DNA of 64,000 nt. It comes from Pseudobutyrivibrio sp. 49 (GTDB lineage Bacteria > Bacillota > Clostridia > Lachnospirales > Lachnospiraceae). Below, piece by piece: positions 43,138 to 53,365 of the stretch. Under the pieces are notes generated by a model. That model searched no databases, had not been told where the DNA came from, and saw only the letters and a list, made by a program, of their open reading frames with translations. Numbering within the stretch: the first letter of the stretch is position 1; the number at the start of each line of letters is the position of its first letter. Made by a program: the position numbers and the translations under genes. The DNA lies in the NCBI RefSeq assembly GCF_900100545.1, contig NZ_FNDP01000002.1:124001-188000 (forward strand), read 5' to 3'.

Positions 43138-44846
43138 TTTACTCCTAAAAAAATGATTGTTATTAAGCTAATCATTTCTGATATGCGCCATAATACTGGC
43201 TCCACAAAGCCTACTCGAATCTTATCCGAAAAACCTGCTGCAACGGTAATGCTATACTGATTATTCTCTGTTGACTCGAGAGCTATTTCTTTATTATTCG
43301 AATCATATGCATGAATATATTTATAATCGAATACAGGAACTAATATAGTGGCATCTTTTTCTGAAGAATTGACAATATTAATCTCTCTCCAGCGACCATT
43401 ATACCCAAAATCCTCTACTGTTGCCTCTCCTGTCAAAAGGATTGCTTCGGAAGCAAGATTTTCTGTATCGGTTCCATATCTTAAATATAATCCATCTGCA
43501 ATAGCATCATGTCCTTCTACAGTCTGGATTGTGCGATTGTAGCATGACAGAGTGTACATGAAGATTCCTGTCTGCACTAACGCTATAAATATAACTGCTA
43601 CTAGTACTCCGGATTTAAAAATCTTATTCTTTGCCTGCGAAATCTGTTCGCTAAATATCTTTAATGCATACACACCGCAAATATTCCAGCAGATAGTCTG
43701 TATAACTAAATATCTGCTAGGATACTGTACACTTCTCATGATATTTGAAATTGCATTATCTCCAGCAAATATAGACCACGGAAAGTATGCTGTAGACATC
43801 CACGCAGCCATAGCTCCAATGCCAAATACTGTGCATGCTAATCTAAACGACTTTTTCTGCTCATCATTAACAATAAATTTCTTTTTAAAAGCTATCAGTA
43901 AAATCATCATAAATAATGATATTACATGAAGCATTCCTATTCGAAGATACTCTTTACCTTCGCTAGACCAATCTACTCTGGCTCCTTTGGCCTCTGCGAA
44001 AAGCCCCAGAATCTGACTAAGATATAATCCATTCTTTTGAATATTTACACCTACAGTCTCTACACTTGCATTGAAAACGTAAGATGTGTAGCTATCTATA
44101 AACGGTATTAAAAAGAATGCGTTTAAACCTAATACTAAAAGCAATGCCAGCAATAATGGCTTTATATTTTTCATAGTATCCTTAAGGTACACTATCATAA
44201 ATACAAGCACTGCCATCGCTACCATCAACGTAGTTAGTACATGTGACTGGATAATTCCAGTAACTCCAATTACTAATGGCAACACTTTTTTGATAGAGCC
44301 ACCATCGATATTCTCAAAATAAATCCTATATATACCATACACTACAAGAGGGATAAAAATCGTAGCAGTGTACTCTCCCACTGCTGCACGCATATATACA
44401 TTTGAAATGTAGTATCCAGCCATCATATACATGACAGTTGAGATTAGTGACCAATACCTATTCTTAAATAGACCATTGAAGCTATATAAGCAAATCCCTG
44501 TGCCAATAGTATTCACTAAAAGCACATAGATGTTATAGCACCTATAGGTCTCCACCCCTAACATATGAAGTAATGCTGGTATATATAGGAAAATATTTCC
44601 ATACATGACAGTTGATATGTATCCATTTCCAAACCAGCTAAGTGTCTCATATCGTACAGGGAATTGACCATTTGCCAACTCCCTTGATATTGTTTCAATT
44701 CTTCCTAAATGAAACCATAAATCAAATCCATTGTAGATTCCACTTCGAAATGTTGGAATAGAAATAGCAAGAATCACACCGACTCCCACTAGCACATATA
44801 GGATTTTCTCTATGCTTTTAGTTTTTTCAGGAATTCTGGTTTCCAT
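43107..44846 (-). CDS. PTPS-related-domain membrane protein (GT-C-like, 579 aa)
   Basis: Roughly 12 spans. The segment SNVYMRAAVGEYTATIFIPL, followed by VVYGIYRIYF, matches the pattern of the 6-pyruvoyl-tetrahydropterin-synthase-related membrane domain (PF10131-type), found in glycan loci and thought to be GT-C-like. An early loop GFDLWFHLGRIETISRELAN carries an acidic and a histidine residue. The C-terminal ~150 residues are soluble and beta-rich (RVGFVEPVLWRISEM). Start ATG at 44846 overlaps the upstream gene by 37 bases; its ribosome site (AGGGACC) is only fair, so a later start is possible. Confidence 0.65.
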   Translation of the reverse strand: METRIPEKTKSIEKILYVLVGVGVILAISIPTFRSGIYNGFDLWFHLGRIETISRELANGQFPVRYETLSWFGNGYISTVMYGNIFLYIPALLHMLGVETYRCYNIYVLLVNTIGTGICLYSFNGLFKNRYWSLISTVMYMMAGYYISNVYMRAAVGEYTATIFIPLVVYGIYRIYFENIDGGSIKKVLPLVIGVTGIIQSHVLTTLMVAMAVLVFMIVYLKDTMKNIKPLLLALLLVLGLNAFFLIPFIDSYTSYVFNASVETVGVNIQKNGLYLSQILGLFAEAKGARVDWSSEGKEYLRIGMLHVISLFMMILLIAFKKKFIVNDEQKKSFRLACTVFGIGAMAAWMSTAYFPWSIFAGDNAISNIMRSVQYPSRYLVIQTICWNICGVYALKIFSEQISQAKNKIFKSGVLVAVIFIALVQTGIFMYTLSCYNRTIQTVEGHDAIADGLYLRYGTDTENLASEAILLTGEATVEDFGYNGRWREINIVNSSEKDATILVPVFDYKYIHAYDSNNKEIALESTENNQYSITVAAGFSDKIRVGFVEPVLWRISEMISLITIIFLGVKWILIKKSYT

Positions 44847-47011
44847 TCTAACTCTGGTCCCTCATCTTCATCTGTAGCAGATTTGCAAATCATTCCATAA
44901 ATGAACATTCCAAGTATGAAAATGTATTTGCTGTTATATGCTGCTGCCTCAAACATAAAGTGATAATTGAATAATACAAAAGCAACTATTAATACATAAT
45001 CTGAAAGCTGCTTGCCCTTATTCTTAATCATCTTTATAAAACAAACAAATGCCCATATTTCAAAGGCTAACAAAAGACCAAATACAATAAGACCATAGTC
45101 TCTATCAAAATCCAACCAGGTATTAAAGGATGTAAGTACTCCAGACTTATTCTCGTGAGCCCATCTCCAAGAAATACCAAACTGCATTGGAATTTTATTT
45201 TCCTTTTCCCATGCTCTGTAAAGTCTAAACTGTGTGTAATAGATTAATCTAAGAGCTTCTTTGATATATGGGATTCTATTGTTCTTGATAAATGAAGCAA
45301 ATACTGCTCCTGTAACTATAGTTGGAATAATTGCTGTAAGTGCCTTGTTAAATCTAATCTTATACAATACAAATCCAGCCACTAGTGCTATAGGAATAAT
45401 CCAAAGGCCTGTATATGCACCCTTTTCAACAATTATTTTCTTGAATGGATCCATATAATAACCTGCTACATAATATTCTGTCTGTTTTGATATATGTCTC
45501 ATGTAGATTGCAATAACTATACTGATACCACAAACCGAGACTAACCCTATATTTCTCCATTTTCCCTTTGGACACATCGAACCTGCTAAGAAGGCAAATG
45601 CTGGTAATATCATTGCTGGAAGCATCTTTATCTCATATACATACCAGTCCGTATATACGATACCTACAAAAGCAAACATTAAAAGTGAGAATGTAAAAAT
45701 CACATGTCTATACCTATTTGGAGAATAGGTAGCCCCCAATGTGATATAATCGCTAGCATCTGCCACCGAATATAGCCCACTTGCAATTCCACAAACAAAC
45801 AAAAACAGATATTGTAAATCCATACCCAAATAGCAATCCGGATTCATCATTGAAATAATGAAAAATGCTAACTTAGACCCTACTGCGAAATATACTATCT
45901 TGTATTTCTTACCATATTTATATAGCAGTTTAAAATCAATGATTATAGATGCTACAAGGAAGAACACCAAAAACATGAAGAGTACTATGTCATAATTTCT
46001 TCCAAATTCCAACCAGCTATTATGAGCATAATCTAATACGTATTTTTTAGTATCTAATCTCCAGCCACCCATTTGTTTCTTAAAAATATAAATAAGACCA
46101 CCTTTCCATGTGACCAAGCGGACATTTCCAAAAATACCACCATCACGTCCCATGAAGGAGTTGTTATATATATCTGCAAAACCGCCAATGTTGAATACAT
46201 AGGCAGCAATAACCACTATTATTAAAGCTAGAATTCCCCATAGTACTTTTTTATACTTTATGAGAATTTCATGATGTCCAACCATAACATAGAGAAATGC
46301 CATGGTCATAAATACTGCCACAATAATAAATACAGCAGTACGCCCCTCAAAATATAAATTGATACCAGCACCTATTGCGCAAGCAATCATTTCAAATATA
46401 AAGAACTTTTTATTCTGCTTTCTTACTAAGAACGCATAGAACAATCCTCCAAACAATACTGTAAAGCCAACATCATAAGCATTTCTTCCCCAAAGCTTAG
46501 TATGATCAAAAAAGGCTGTTCCACCAACCATTCCATCTCCACCAAATACTGTGAGAATTCTAGAGTAATTTAAAACACCCTGAATATACATTCCAATGGC
46601 AAAGGTTGTTAATACGAGAAATCCTCTTTTTTCCAATTCGCTTTTACGATTTCCAACTGACATTCTACCAAGAATATATATCATAGGAAGTCCCCATGCA
46701 TTTGTAGTAAAATCCCAGTCTTTACCAATAATAGGTTTATTTATAAATTTGTACATACCCATGACAAAGTAAGCCATCAACAAAAGAAAGAACGATATAT
46801 TTAAAGGATTGTCCTTTCTCTCAGGATCAAAGAAATAATACAAGGCAAATAGAACCATTATAAAGAATGGTTTGTGTCCTAGGAAAATATCATCATATCC
46901 AAATCTCAATGCATAGAAAAACTCCATACCCAAAAACAACGCAAAAATAAATCTCTGGGCTGTTGGTGAGTATAAATAATCCATTATTGTCTTTTTTCTA
47001 ACGTCAACCAT
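44810..47011 (-). CDS. O-antigen-ligase/Wzy-like membrane protein with two signature loops (733 aa)
   Basis: About 14-16 spans. It contains the Wzy_C/WaaL-type pattern: EGRTAVFIIVAVF near residue 222, then a periplasmic loop starting GNVRLVTWKGG (R298) and ending YAHNSWLEFGRNYD (328-341, with H330). A second such loop occurs near the C-terminus: RLIYYTQFRLYRAW (from 588) and SFNTWLDFDRDYG (628-640). It would polymerise repeat units or join them to a carrier outside the membrane. Start: an upstream frame from 47098 overlaps the previous gene; ATG at 47009-47011 follows GGAAGGGAAAAAT. Confidence 0.75.
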   Translation of the reverse strand: MVDVRKKTIMDYLYSPTAQRFIFALFLGMEFFYALRFGYDDIFLGHKPFFIMVLFALYYFFDPERKDNPLNISFFLLLMAYFVMGMYKFINKPIIGKDWDFTTNAWGLPMIYILGRMSVGNRKSELEKRGFLVLTTFAIGMYIQGVLNYSRILTVFGGDGMVGGTAFFDHTKLWGRNAYDVGFTVLFGGLFYAFLVRKQNKKFFIFEMIACAIGAGINLYFEGRTAVFIIVAVFMTMAFLYVMVGHHEILIKYKKVLWGILALIIVVIAAYVFNIGGFADIYNNSFMGRDGGIFGNVRLVTWKGGLIYIFKKQMGGWRLDTKKYVLDYAHNSWLEFGRNYDIVLFMFLVFFLVASIIIDFKLLYKYGKKYKIVYFAVGSKLAFFIISMMNPDCYLGMDLQYLFLFVCGIASGLYSVADASDYITLGATYSPNRYRHVIFTFSLLMFAFVGIVYTDWYVYEIKMLPAMILPAFAFLAGSMCPKGKWRNIGLVSVCGISIVIAIYMRHISKQTEYYVAGYYMDPFKKIIVEKGAYTGLWIIPIALVAGFVLYKIRFNKALTAIIPTIVTGAVFASFIKNNRIPYIKEALRLIYYTQFRLYRAWEKENKIPMQFGISWRWAHENKSGVLTSFNTWLDFDRDYGLIVFGLLLAFEIWAFVCFIKMIKNKGKQLSDYVLIVAFVLFNYHFMFEAAAYNSKYIFILGMFIYGMICKSATDEDEGPELEWKPEFLKKLKA

Positions 47012-47031
47012 ATTTTTCCCTTCCAAGTAAG

Positions 47032-48561
47032 TTAGTTGGCTACTGCCACGTAATACATTCCAAACTGAGCGAAAGACATGTCCTGTGTCTGCATCCACTC
47101 TACATCTTCTGTTGAATCAATTAAACAGATATATACATCTCCTGACACTGCATCATTTACTGTATAATCTGTAAAATCATAGCCTTCCCATCGGATAGGC
47201 TGTAAAAACTTTGCGTGATCATCCTCATATTCTACAGTCTCTACATATTTATCAACGGGATATTTGCTGTAGCACAATACTATAGGATGTCGCATTCCTG
47301 ACACATGAATGGTGCCATCATACTGCATAGCAAACTGAATAGCTTCCTCTGCACCTGCTGGCCAAACTCTATCCATCATCTCGTTGTAATCTGTAAAGTA
47401 ATAACCTGCAAACAGGATGACACTAACGCTGTAAAGTGCTGTTATCACCGCTACTGTTGCCTTTTTATATTTCTTTACCCAATCTATTACAAACGCAATT
47501 CCCGTTCCAATAAAGAATATTAATGGAAGGAAGAGGATGTTTAATCTCTGGAAATTAGTCTCAATAGATAAGCCCATGAATATTCCGCAGGCAAACCATA
47601 TCCACATAACAATTGCTTTTGCATTTCTTTTTACTACACTTACAATCAAACCAATTACTAGAAACAGGTTAGAAAAAATGTAATAGGTACCAAAAATTCT
47701 TGTTGCATCAAAGGATACATAATCGTACTGAGTCCAAAAATATGTAATAAGTGTGCCAAGATTTTTAAACGATGGCTTTACATCACCACTTCTAAAATAG
47801 CTAAGTCTAGGTATTGAGATAAATCCGGTCTTTATTTCCTCAATAACATCTAAGTTTACTAAAACAAAAAGAAGAAGAGGAGAAACTAGGACTCCTAGCA
47901 CTATCGTGAAAAGAATTATAGATTTCAGTGAAATCTCTTTCTTAACAAACAAATATATAAGTGTGCCATAAACAAGTACAGGCATAATGACCCATGGCGA
48001 GGCGTAGCTGTAAATTGCAATAGCCGTAATTACTGCTGCTATTATTGTCTTCCACCAAACGTTTCTTGATGTAATAATCAAATACAGGGCTATGGTTACG
48101 AATCCCACATAGTAATTGCAATCAAGTCCCCAGCGGCTCATATTGATGTGCCATGGACTGACAGCCAACACAAGCGTAGACCAAAAGGCCACCTGTTCAT
48201 TTGATAGCTCTTTTAAAAGTAAATAGAAAAAAAGTAAGGTGACACATCCCAATATTGCCTGTGGTAATCTTACTGCTACAGAATTAAATCCCAAAATCTT
48301 AATGAACAACATTTGGAAATAACACTGCACAGCACTCATTCCACTACCCCATGTCTCCAAATACACTGGATTATGATAGCCATGGGAATCCATTCCATAA
48401 TTCAACATGGAGTATGCCTCATAAGCTGAGAATGCTTCATCCCTAAAATAGTTATTATTTGCAGGTATTCTGCCTACAAAAGCAAGTCGCAGAATACATC
48501 CTATAATAATAACTATTAATATCCTGTTTTTTAAAATGTTACTCTTTACTTTATCTAACAA
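47032..48561 (-). CDS. GT39/ArnT-type membrane glycosyltransferase (509 aa)
   Basis: GT-C fold of the PMT/ArnT group. The first extracytoplasmic loop carries NNYFRDEAFSAYEAYSML with the D-E pair near residue 42, and the next has SPWHINMSRWGLDCNYYVGF, the conserved SPxHxxxSR pattern. A DXD-like acidic pair is present. About 10 spans with a short soluble C-terminus. It moves a sugar from polyprenyl phosphate onto an extracytoplasmic acceptor; donor unknown. Start is TTG at 48561 after AGGAGAG. Its stop lies 20 bases ahead of the ligase-like ATG. Confidence 0.82.
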   Translation of the reverse strand: MLDKVKSNILKNRILIVIIIGCILRLAFVGRIPANNNYFRDEAFSAYEAYSMLNYGMDSHGYHNPVYLETWGSGMSAVQCYFQMLFIKILGFNSVAVRLPQAILGCVTLLFFYLLLKELSNEQVAFWSTLVLAVSPWHINMSRWGLDCNYYVGFVTIALYLIITSRNVWWKTIIAAVITAIAIYSYASPWVIMPVLVYGTLIYLFVKKEISLKSIILFTIVLGVLVSPLLLFVLVNLDVIEEIKTGFISIPRLSYFRSGDVKPSFKNLGTLITYFWTQYDYVSFDATRIFGTYYIFSNLFLVIGLIVSVVKRNAKAIVMWIWFACGIFMGLSIETNFQRLNILFLPLIFFIGTGIAFVIDWVKKYKKATVAVITALYSVSVILFAGYYFTDYNEMMDRVWPAGAEEAIQFAMQYDGTIHVSGMRHPIVLCYSKYPVDKYVETVEYEDDHAKFLQPIRWEGYDFTDYTVNDAVSGDVYICLIDSTEDVEWMQTQDMSFAQFGMYYVAVAN

Positions 48562-48573
48562 CTTTGTTCTCTC

Positions 48574-51447
48574 CTATTTCACTTCTCGGAGCTTTAATAA
48601 TCTTACGTTGGTGATTTTTGGGACATTATCCATTACATCATAACCACCTTGTACTTGAATTTGAATAAAAGAATGGGAATCGAAAAGCCATCCTCCTGCT
48701 GCACCCATAGGTATGAGCAATTTGCCCTCGTCCATTTGTGCTGCTATCTTATGAACTTCTCCTGTATCATCCATCCAAAAAACATAAACCGTAGTATCTA
48801 AATTATAGTATTTCTTAGTGAGAAGTTTTTTCCACTTGGATTTATCATCCCAGGAATTATTTTCATAAACGTAAGTAATGTTATCACTCACGCCATCAAA
48901 TTCAAGGTATAAATAATCTGCATCTTCCCCTTTTATCTTTGAATCAAATTCAATTACTGTTGCTTTATCAACATCTTCAGTCGTATATTTTACATTTGCA
49001 TCTCTAAATATAGGTTCTAAGGAATCCATAGAGCTTCCCCACGAGCCCGCCGAAAAGATAAGATTATAATCTTCTGCCTCTAAATGACATACCTTATTCT
49101 TTTCTTTGGCTTCCTCTACCGAAAACTCTCCATGGTTTGGATAAAATGCATAGGTGTTTTCGTCATAAACATATTCTCCTGAAGTAACTAACCAATGATA
49201 AAAATAATAGTTATCTACTGGATTTAGGTTTGTTCCAACAATAGTTCCGTTTTTACGAATTAAATCCACTGTCTCCTGAGCAGCTCCGTACCCCCTTATA
49301 GTAGGGTTAATTTCGAGAACTGAATCACCTTTAATATCAAAACAGTAAAAATAAAAGAAATCTGATACTCTTCCCAAATAGGACTTATCTTTGTCTAAAT
49401 CAATTATTCGTTCATACGCCTGTTCCAAGGAATCGTAGTTAGTATTCTTAATGAAGCCTTCTCCAAGCCTCTTGACCTGATTATTTTTTACATATACAAA
49501 TTCTTCTGGAACTGTATAATATGCTTCCAGTTTCGAAGCTGATGAAATATTTGTAAAGCCAATTCCACCAAGAACTGAAATCATGAAAATCACATACCCA
49601 AACAATATTGCGGTCTTGTAATTATCTTTCATATACCTATCTAATATCACAAGCATTATGATAAAGGCAGCCCAGATTACACCAATATTTCTTTCGTATA
49701 TAGAACCAGTGCTCAATCTAATTACTGAATAGCTAAATGATATTAACAGTAACAAACTGACTGAGATTGACATAAAGCCTGCTTCCGGATTTTCAATTCT
49801 CAGCTTCCACTTATATAAATGTACCTTTCCATTTTCGAAAAATAGAATAGCTGAAACCCATACTACAAGTATTACAAATAAAAATGAGAACAAATACCAT
49901 AGTGCCAATTTCACTGGTTCACTTGTGATATATGGGAAAAAGATATCTAATATTGGTTGTCCAAATCTGGCATATCCGTCGGCATATACGGTTTGGTCTG
50001 CCATGGCTTTCATGTGTTTTACAGTGCCAATCAAATATGGGACACCTAAAAGCACAGGTATACAGCACATAGCCCACCATATCCAAAAGCTTACTGTCTT
50101 AATATCCTCTTTAAGCTTTCCTGATTTAACATATCCATATATCTGCCATATTCCAAATGGTAAAAATCCTGCACATACGGCTGCTCCAAAAACCGGATAG
50201 AAAAGACCATGAATATAGCTAGTTAAAAACCACGCCTTTAACCACTTATTTTTATCCTTTATCAATTCTGGTAATGTCAGAATCAATACAGAAGGTACAA
50301 TTAAAGCCACTCTGTTATAATCTATCACTGAAAAAACAAGTGTTGCTAAAAGCATCCATTCGCCCTTAACCTGTCTTTTCAATAAAAATACAATAAGCAG
50401 AGTTATAAAAAGAAAAAATACATTTGTAGTTAGGTAGTAGTATGAATATTGGCCATTTCCAAAGAAATCCAGGAAAAAGCCATGAACTATTGAATACATT
50501 CCCGATACCGGAATATATTCTGAGAAGGCCTTCTGTCCTAACTTAACCATCTGGAAGTAGCCAATAATATTCTCGGCTGTATGGTGTAAATCGTTTGTGA
50601 TAATAGCACCTGTTCCGCTGTATCTATTAAAGGATATTATGGAAACACAAGTACCATAGGCTAAAACATCACTTAGACTATTGGCTGTTTTCCAGTTCTT
50701 TATGATTTTATAGATTGCTTCTGAGATAAAGCAAACTATCAGCATACAAACTAAAACCTTTACCTTCTTAGGAACTGGAATATTTATATACTCATTGTTT
50801 TCGAATAAATATTTTGAAATAAGGTATGTAAGTAACGTAAAAGGAATGACTAATTGTGCTATAAGAATTCCTCTGACAAATGCTACTTCACTACCTAACA
50901 AAAAGAAAAATAAGGCAGAAATAGTTAAAGCTGCAATAGCAATCTGTACTTCTGAAACAGATTTCATGCCACCTTTTAAAACATATAAACGATAAAGGCC
51001 ACATAAGGCATATACGGTAACAAATAAGAATGCTGTTCCTGATACTACTAACTTTTCATCCTTAGCAGCTATAACAACTGCGAATAGCAAAGCCACAATT
51101 GCTATCCAGTTATAGCTTTGATAGACAATCATTTCTATTGCTATATTCATTCCAAGCGCAAGTAATATTAATTTATCAGCTCCTACTCTACCTGATTGCT
51201 GATCTTCAATCCTTTTGTTATTGAATATCAAATAATAAAGACTTACGAGTATCATTCCTAAAAAGGAAAACAGATAAAAAGTATCTCTTTGTGAACTAAT
51301 ATTGCTTCCCATAAGTGCGGTGTATTCATTTACCACATCAGTGAATACCTGATTTTGATTCCCTGTATAACAAAGATATACAAGCATCAAAGCTGCACTT
51401 ACGATAAAACCTAATATAATTATTATTCTTCTTTTTACTCCACTCAT
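48574..51447 (-). CDS. Very large GT-C-like membrane protein (957 aa), paralogue of 28956-31856
   Basis: Same architecture as the 966-aa protein 17 kb to the left: N-terminal GNQNQVFTDVVNEYTALMGS, then ~14 spans, the loop NRYSGTGAIITNDLHHTAEN and SEYIPVSGMYSIVHGFFLDF, followed by a ~320-residue soluble domain and tail VRLLKLREVK. Family name unknown to me. It lies just before the GT39-type gene (12 bases). ATG follows GAGGGAAA. As no dedicated synthase abuts it, its donor may come from a shared pool. Duplication of a complete gene is the likely origin. Confidence 0.65.
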   Translation of the reverse strand: MSGVKRRIIIILGFIVSAALMLVYLCYTGNQNQVFTDVVNEYTALMGSNISSQRDTFYLFSFLGMILVSLYYLIFNNKRIEDQQSGRVGADKLILLALGMNIAIEMIVYQSYNWIAIVALLFAVVIAAKDEKLVVSGTAFLFVTVYALCGLYRLYVLKGGMKSVSEVQIAIAALTISALFFFLLGSEVAFVRGILIAQLVIPFTLLTYLISKYLFENNEYINIPVPKKVKVLVCMLIVCFISEAIYKIIKNWKTANSLSDVLAYGTCVSIISFNRYSGTGAIITNDLHHTAENIIGYFQMVKLGQKAFSEYIPVSGMYSIVHGFFLDFFGNGQYSYYYLTTNVFFLFITLLIVFLLKRQVKGEWMLLATLVFSVIDYNRVALIVPSVLILTLPELIKDKNKWLKAWFLTSYIHGLFYPVFGAAVCAGFLPFGIWQIYGYVKSGKLKEDIKTVSFWIWWAMCCIPVLLGVPYLIGTVKHMKAMADQTVYADGYARFGQPILDIFFPYITSEPVKLALWYLFSFLFVILVVWVSAILFFENGKVHLYKWKLRIENPEAGFMSISVSLLLLISFSYSVIRLSTGSIYERNIGVIWAAFIIMLVILDRYMKDNYKTAILFGYVIFMISVLGGIGFTNISSASKLEAYYTVPEEFVYVKNNQVKRLGEGFIKNTNYDSLEQAYERIIDLDKDKSYLGRVSDFFYFYCFDIKGDSVLEINPTIRGYGAAQETVDLIRKNGTIVGTNLNPVDNYYFYHWLVTSGEYVYDENTYAFYPNHGEFSVEEAKEKNKVCHLEAEDYNLIFSAGSWGSSMDSLEPIFRDANVKYTTEDVDKATVIEFDSKIKGEDADYLYLEFDGVSDNITYVYENNSWDDKSKWKKLLTKKYYNLDTTVYVFWMDDTGEVHKIAAQMDEGKLLIPMGAAGGWLFDSHSFIQIQVQGGYDVMDNVPKITNVRLLKLREVK

Positions 51448-51483
51448 TTTCCCTCGAGTCCTACTAATCTGTTGTACTATAAT

Positions 51484-53361
51484 TTATAAAACTAATACCA
51501 ATTTTCCCTCATCATTAACCCTATACAGAGATAACGCATTTACCTCATTAGGATTTTCAAATATGCCTAAATAATTTTCACCTAAGTTCTCAGTAATACT
51601 ATAAACAGCTACATAATCATAGGTGCTTGCAAGCAGGCTCTGCAATTCTTCAGTTGATAAACCAGAACCACTTTCATCAATAGTCTCACCGAAATGCTTA
51701 TCGCTAAAGACAAAATGTCTTGGCTTTGCTATCGTTTCAAGAATTGGATGGAAAGGAGCATCTTTGTCTCCACCCACCAATAAAATAGAAGCATCCTCTT
51801 CAGTATTACTATTTATCTTATCTGCAAGTATATTAATATTCTGACGATACTCTAGTGATGCTTCTACTGATTTTCTTTCTGCAAAAGAATACAGTGTATC
51901 GTACTGGCTGTGTCTTACGCTGACTACGATTAATACAGCGATAAGAACCATCACTACTTTGTTTGCTCTATCTAAAATAGCATCTCTCAAAAGGAATACA
52001 GCGTATATCAAACCTGTCAAAAGAACGATTCCACAATATCTGTCAAAGGAAGCCAGATTTTCTGCTTCGTATTCTGAGAAGCGAGATATATAAAGTGGAA
52101 ACAGCGACAGAATGTAAAATATAACTGCTGCGCTAGGTATTACTGCTCCCGAAATCGCTGTAGTCTTACCAATTCTGCCAAGTCTGTAAAGTCTCTTGCT
52201 AAATAATATAAAAGCTATAGCCATAAGAGCCATTATGGCGGCATAGTTAAATCCTAAGCGCTCATAGTAAATATAGCGATAAGTAATTGCTGCTCTGAAA
52301 TTATCATAAACTACAGTATAAAATGGTGTGCCTTGGCCTTTTATAGTAGCGATGGTTCCTGCTACATCAAAAGGCGCACTAAATTTCTGCTCCGTATGAG
52401 ATACGCTAAGCTCTAGCTTCCAAAGAAGCTTTGCTACAAGCATTACCTCTAAAGGAATAAGCGCATTAAGCTTTTTTATCTTGTTATCTGTTTTTGTGGA
52501 TGACAGATAATCTATGCAATAGAACAAGCCGATAAACATTGCCAGATATAGACCAACATCCTTTGCTAATACAAGTGTGCCGCAAAGTAAAGCCATGTAA
52601 GTATGGTAAAATCTGTCCTTATTCTTTGTGAGAGCAACTGCTGCAAAGCCACTGCCTCCCATCACTCCAAGAAATGGATCAATGTAAAGGGATGCATATG
52701 AATCCTTAAAGAAATACAAAGGTGCTACAAGAGCTATGAGCCACACAATAGTGCCAGCAAACTTTTTAGCCAGTCCCTTCTCGACTACTCTTATAAATGG
52801 CAGCATTATTATCACTGCAAGTAATTGATAAGCGAAGTAACATTTCCACTCAGAAAAATCACCAGTGCAGACCATGTTAACTTTTTCTAAAAGATACTGA
52901 AAAAGCGACATAGCTGGTGGGTACGATGGAAATACAGCTGTAGAATTTGGCACCGTTCCAAATCTATCGATACGAGCCATAATAACGACTGTATCAAGCC
53001 AGTGTGAAAACTCATCTGTAGTCATGGCAAGTCTGTCTTTGTTACAGTATGATAACAGGCCTGCTAACACGATAAATACCACCGAGCCCGGTGTTATTAG
53101 ATTAAATAAACGTTGCTTTACTAAATCTGCCTTACCATTTTTGTAAATGTAATAAAACGTATATACGTATATAAAAAAAGCAGCGGCACAAATAACAAAT
53201 GCACCTACCTGCAATATGTTAATCATGCCAAACAAAAATAGAATCAATATTATTCCCATGCATGAAATTGGCAAGGCCTCCTCGAAAGCCTTGTCAAATC
53301 TAAAGCACGCGAATACCGCAAATGCGGATATTATTAAGATAAATAAAAGTATCGACAGCAT
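51484..53361 (-). CDS. Large multi-membrane GT-C-like protein (625 aa)
   Basis: About 13 spans. The main first loop carries CNKDRLAMTTDEFSHWLDTV, an acidic D-E pair followed by a helix, and then VPNSTAVFPSYPPAMSLFQY, a YPP-type motif seen in GT-C proteins. The C-terminal ~110 residues form a soluble alpha/beta domain (EDASILLVGGDKDAPFHPIL). It lies 5 bases after the GT2-GtrA fusion, suggesting that donor. ATG at 53361 follows AGTAGGTAG. Family name not determined. Confidence 0.68.
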   Translation of the reverse strand: MLSILLFILIISAFAVFACFRFDKAFEEALPISCMGIILILFLFGMINILQVGAFVICAAAFFIYVYTFYYIYKNGKADLVKQRLFNLITPGSVVFIVLAGLLSYCNKDRLAMTTDEFSHWLDTVVIMARIDRFGTVPNSTAVFPSYPPAMSLFQYLLEKVNMVCTGDFSEWKCYFAYQLLAVIIMLPFIRVVEKGLAKKFAGTIVWLIALVAPLYFFKDSYASLYIDPFLGVMGGSGFAAVALTKNKDRFYHTYMALLCGTLVLAKDVGLYLAMFIGLFYCIDYLSSTKTDNKIKKLNALIPLEVMLVAKLLWKLELSVSHTEQKFSAPFDVAGTIATIKGQGTPFYTVVYDNFRAAITYRYIYYERLGFNYAAIMALMAIAFILFSKRLYRLGRIGKTTAISGAVIPSAAVIFYILSLFPLYISRFSEYEAENLASFDRYCGIVLLTGLIYAVFLLRDAILDRANKVVMVLIAVLIVVSVRHSQYDTLYSFAERKSVEASLEYRQNINILADKINSNTEEDASILLVGGDKDAPFHPILETIAKPRHFVFSDKHFGETIDESGSGLSTEELQSLLASTYDYVAVYSITENLGENYLGIFENPNEVNALSLYRVNDEGKLVLVL

Positions 53362-53365
53362 CTAC

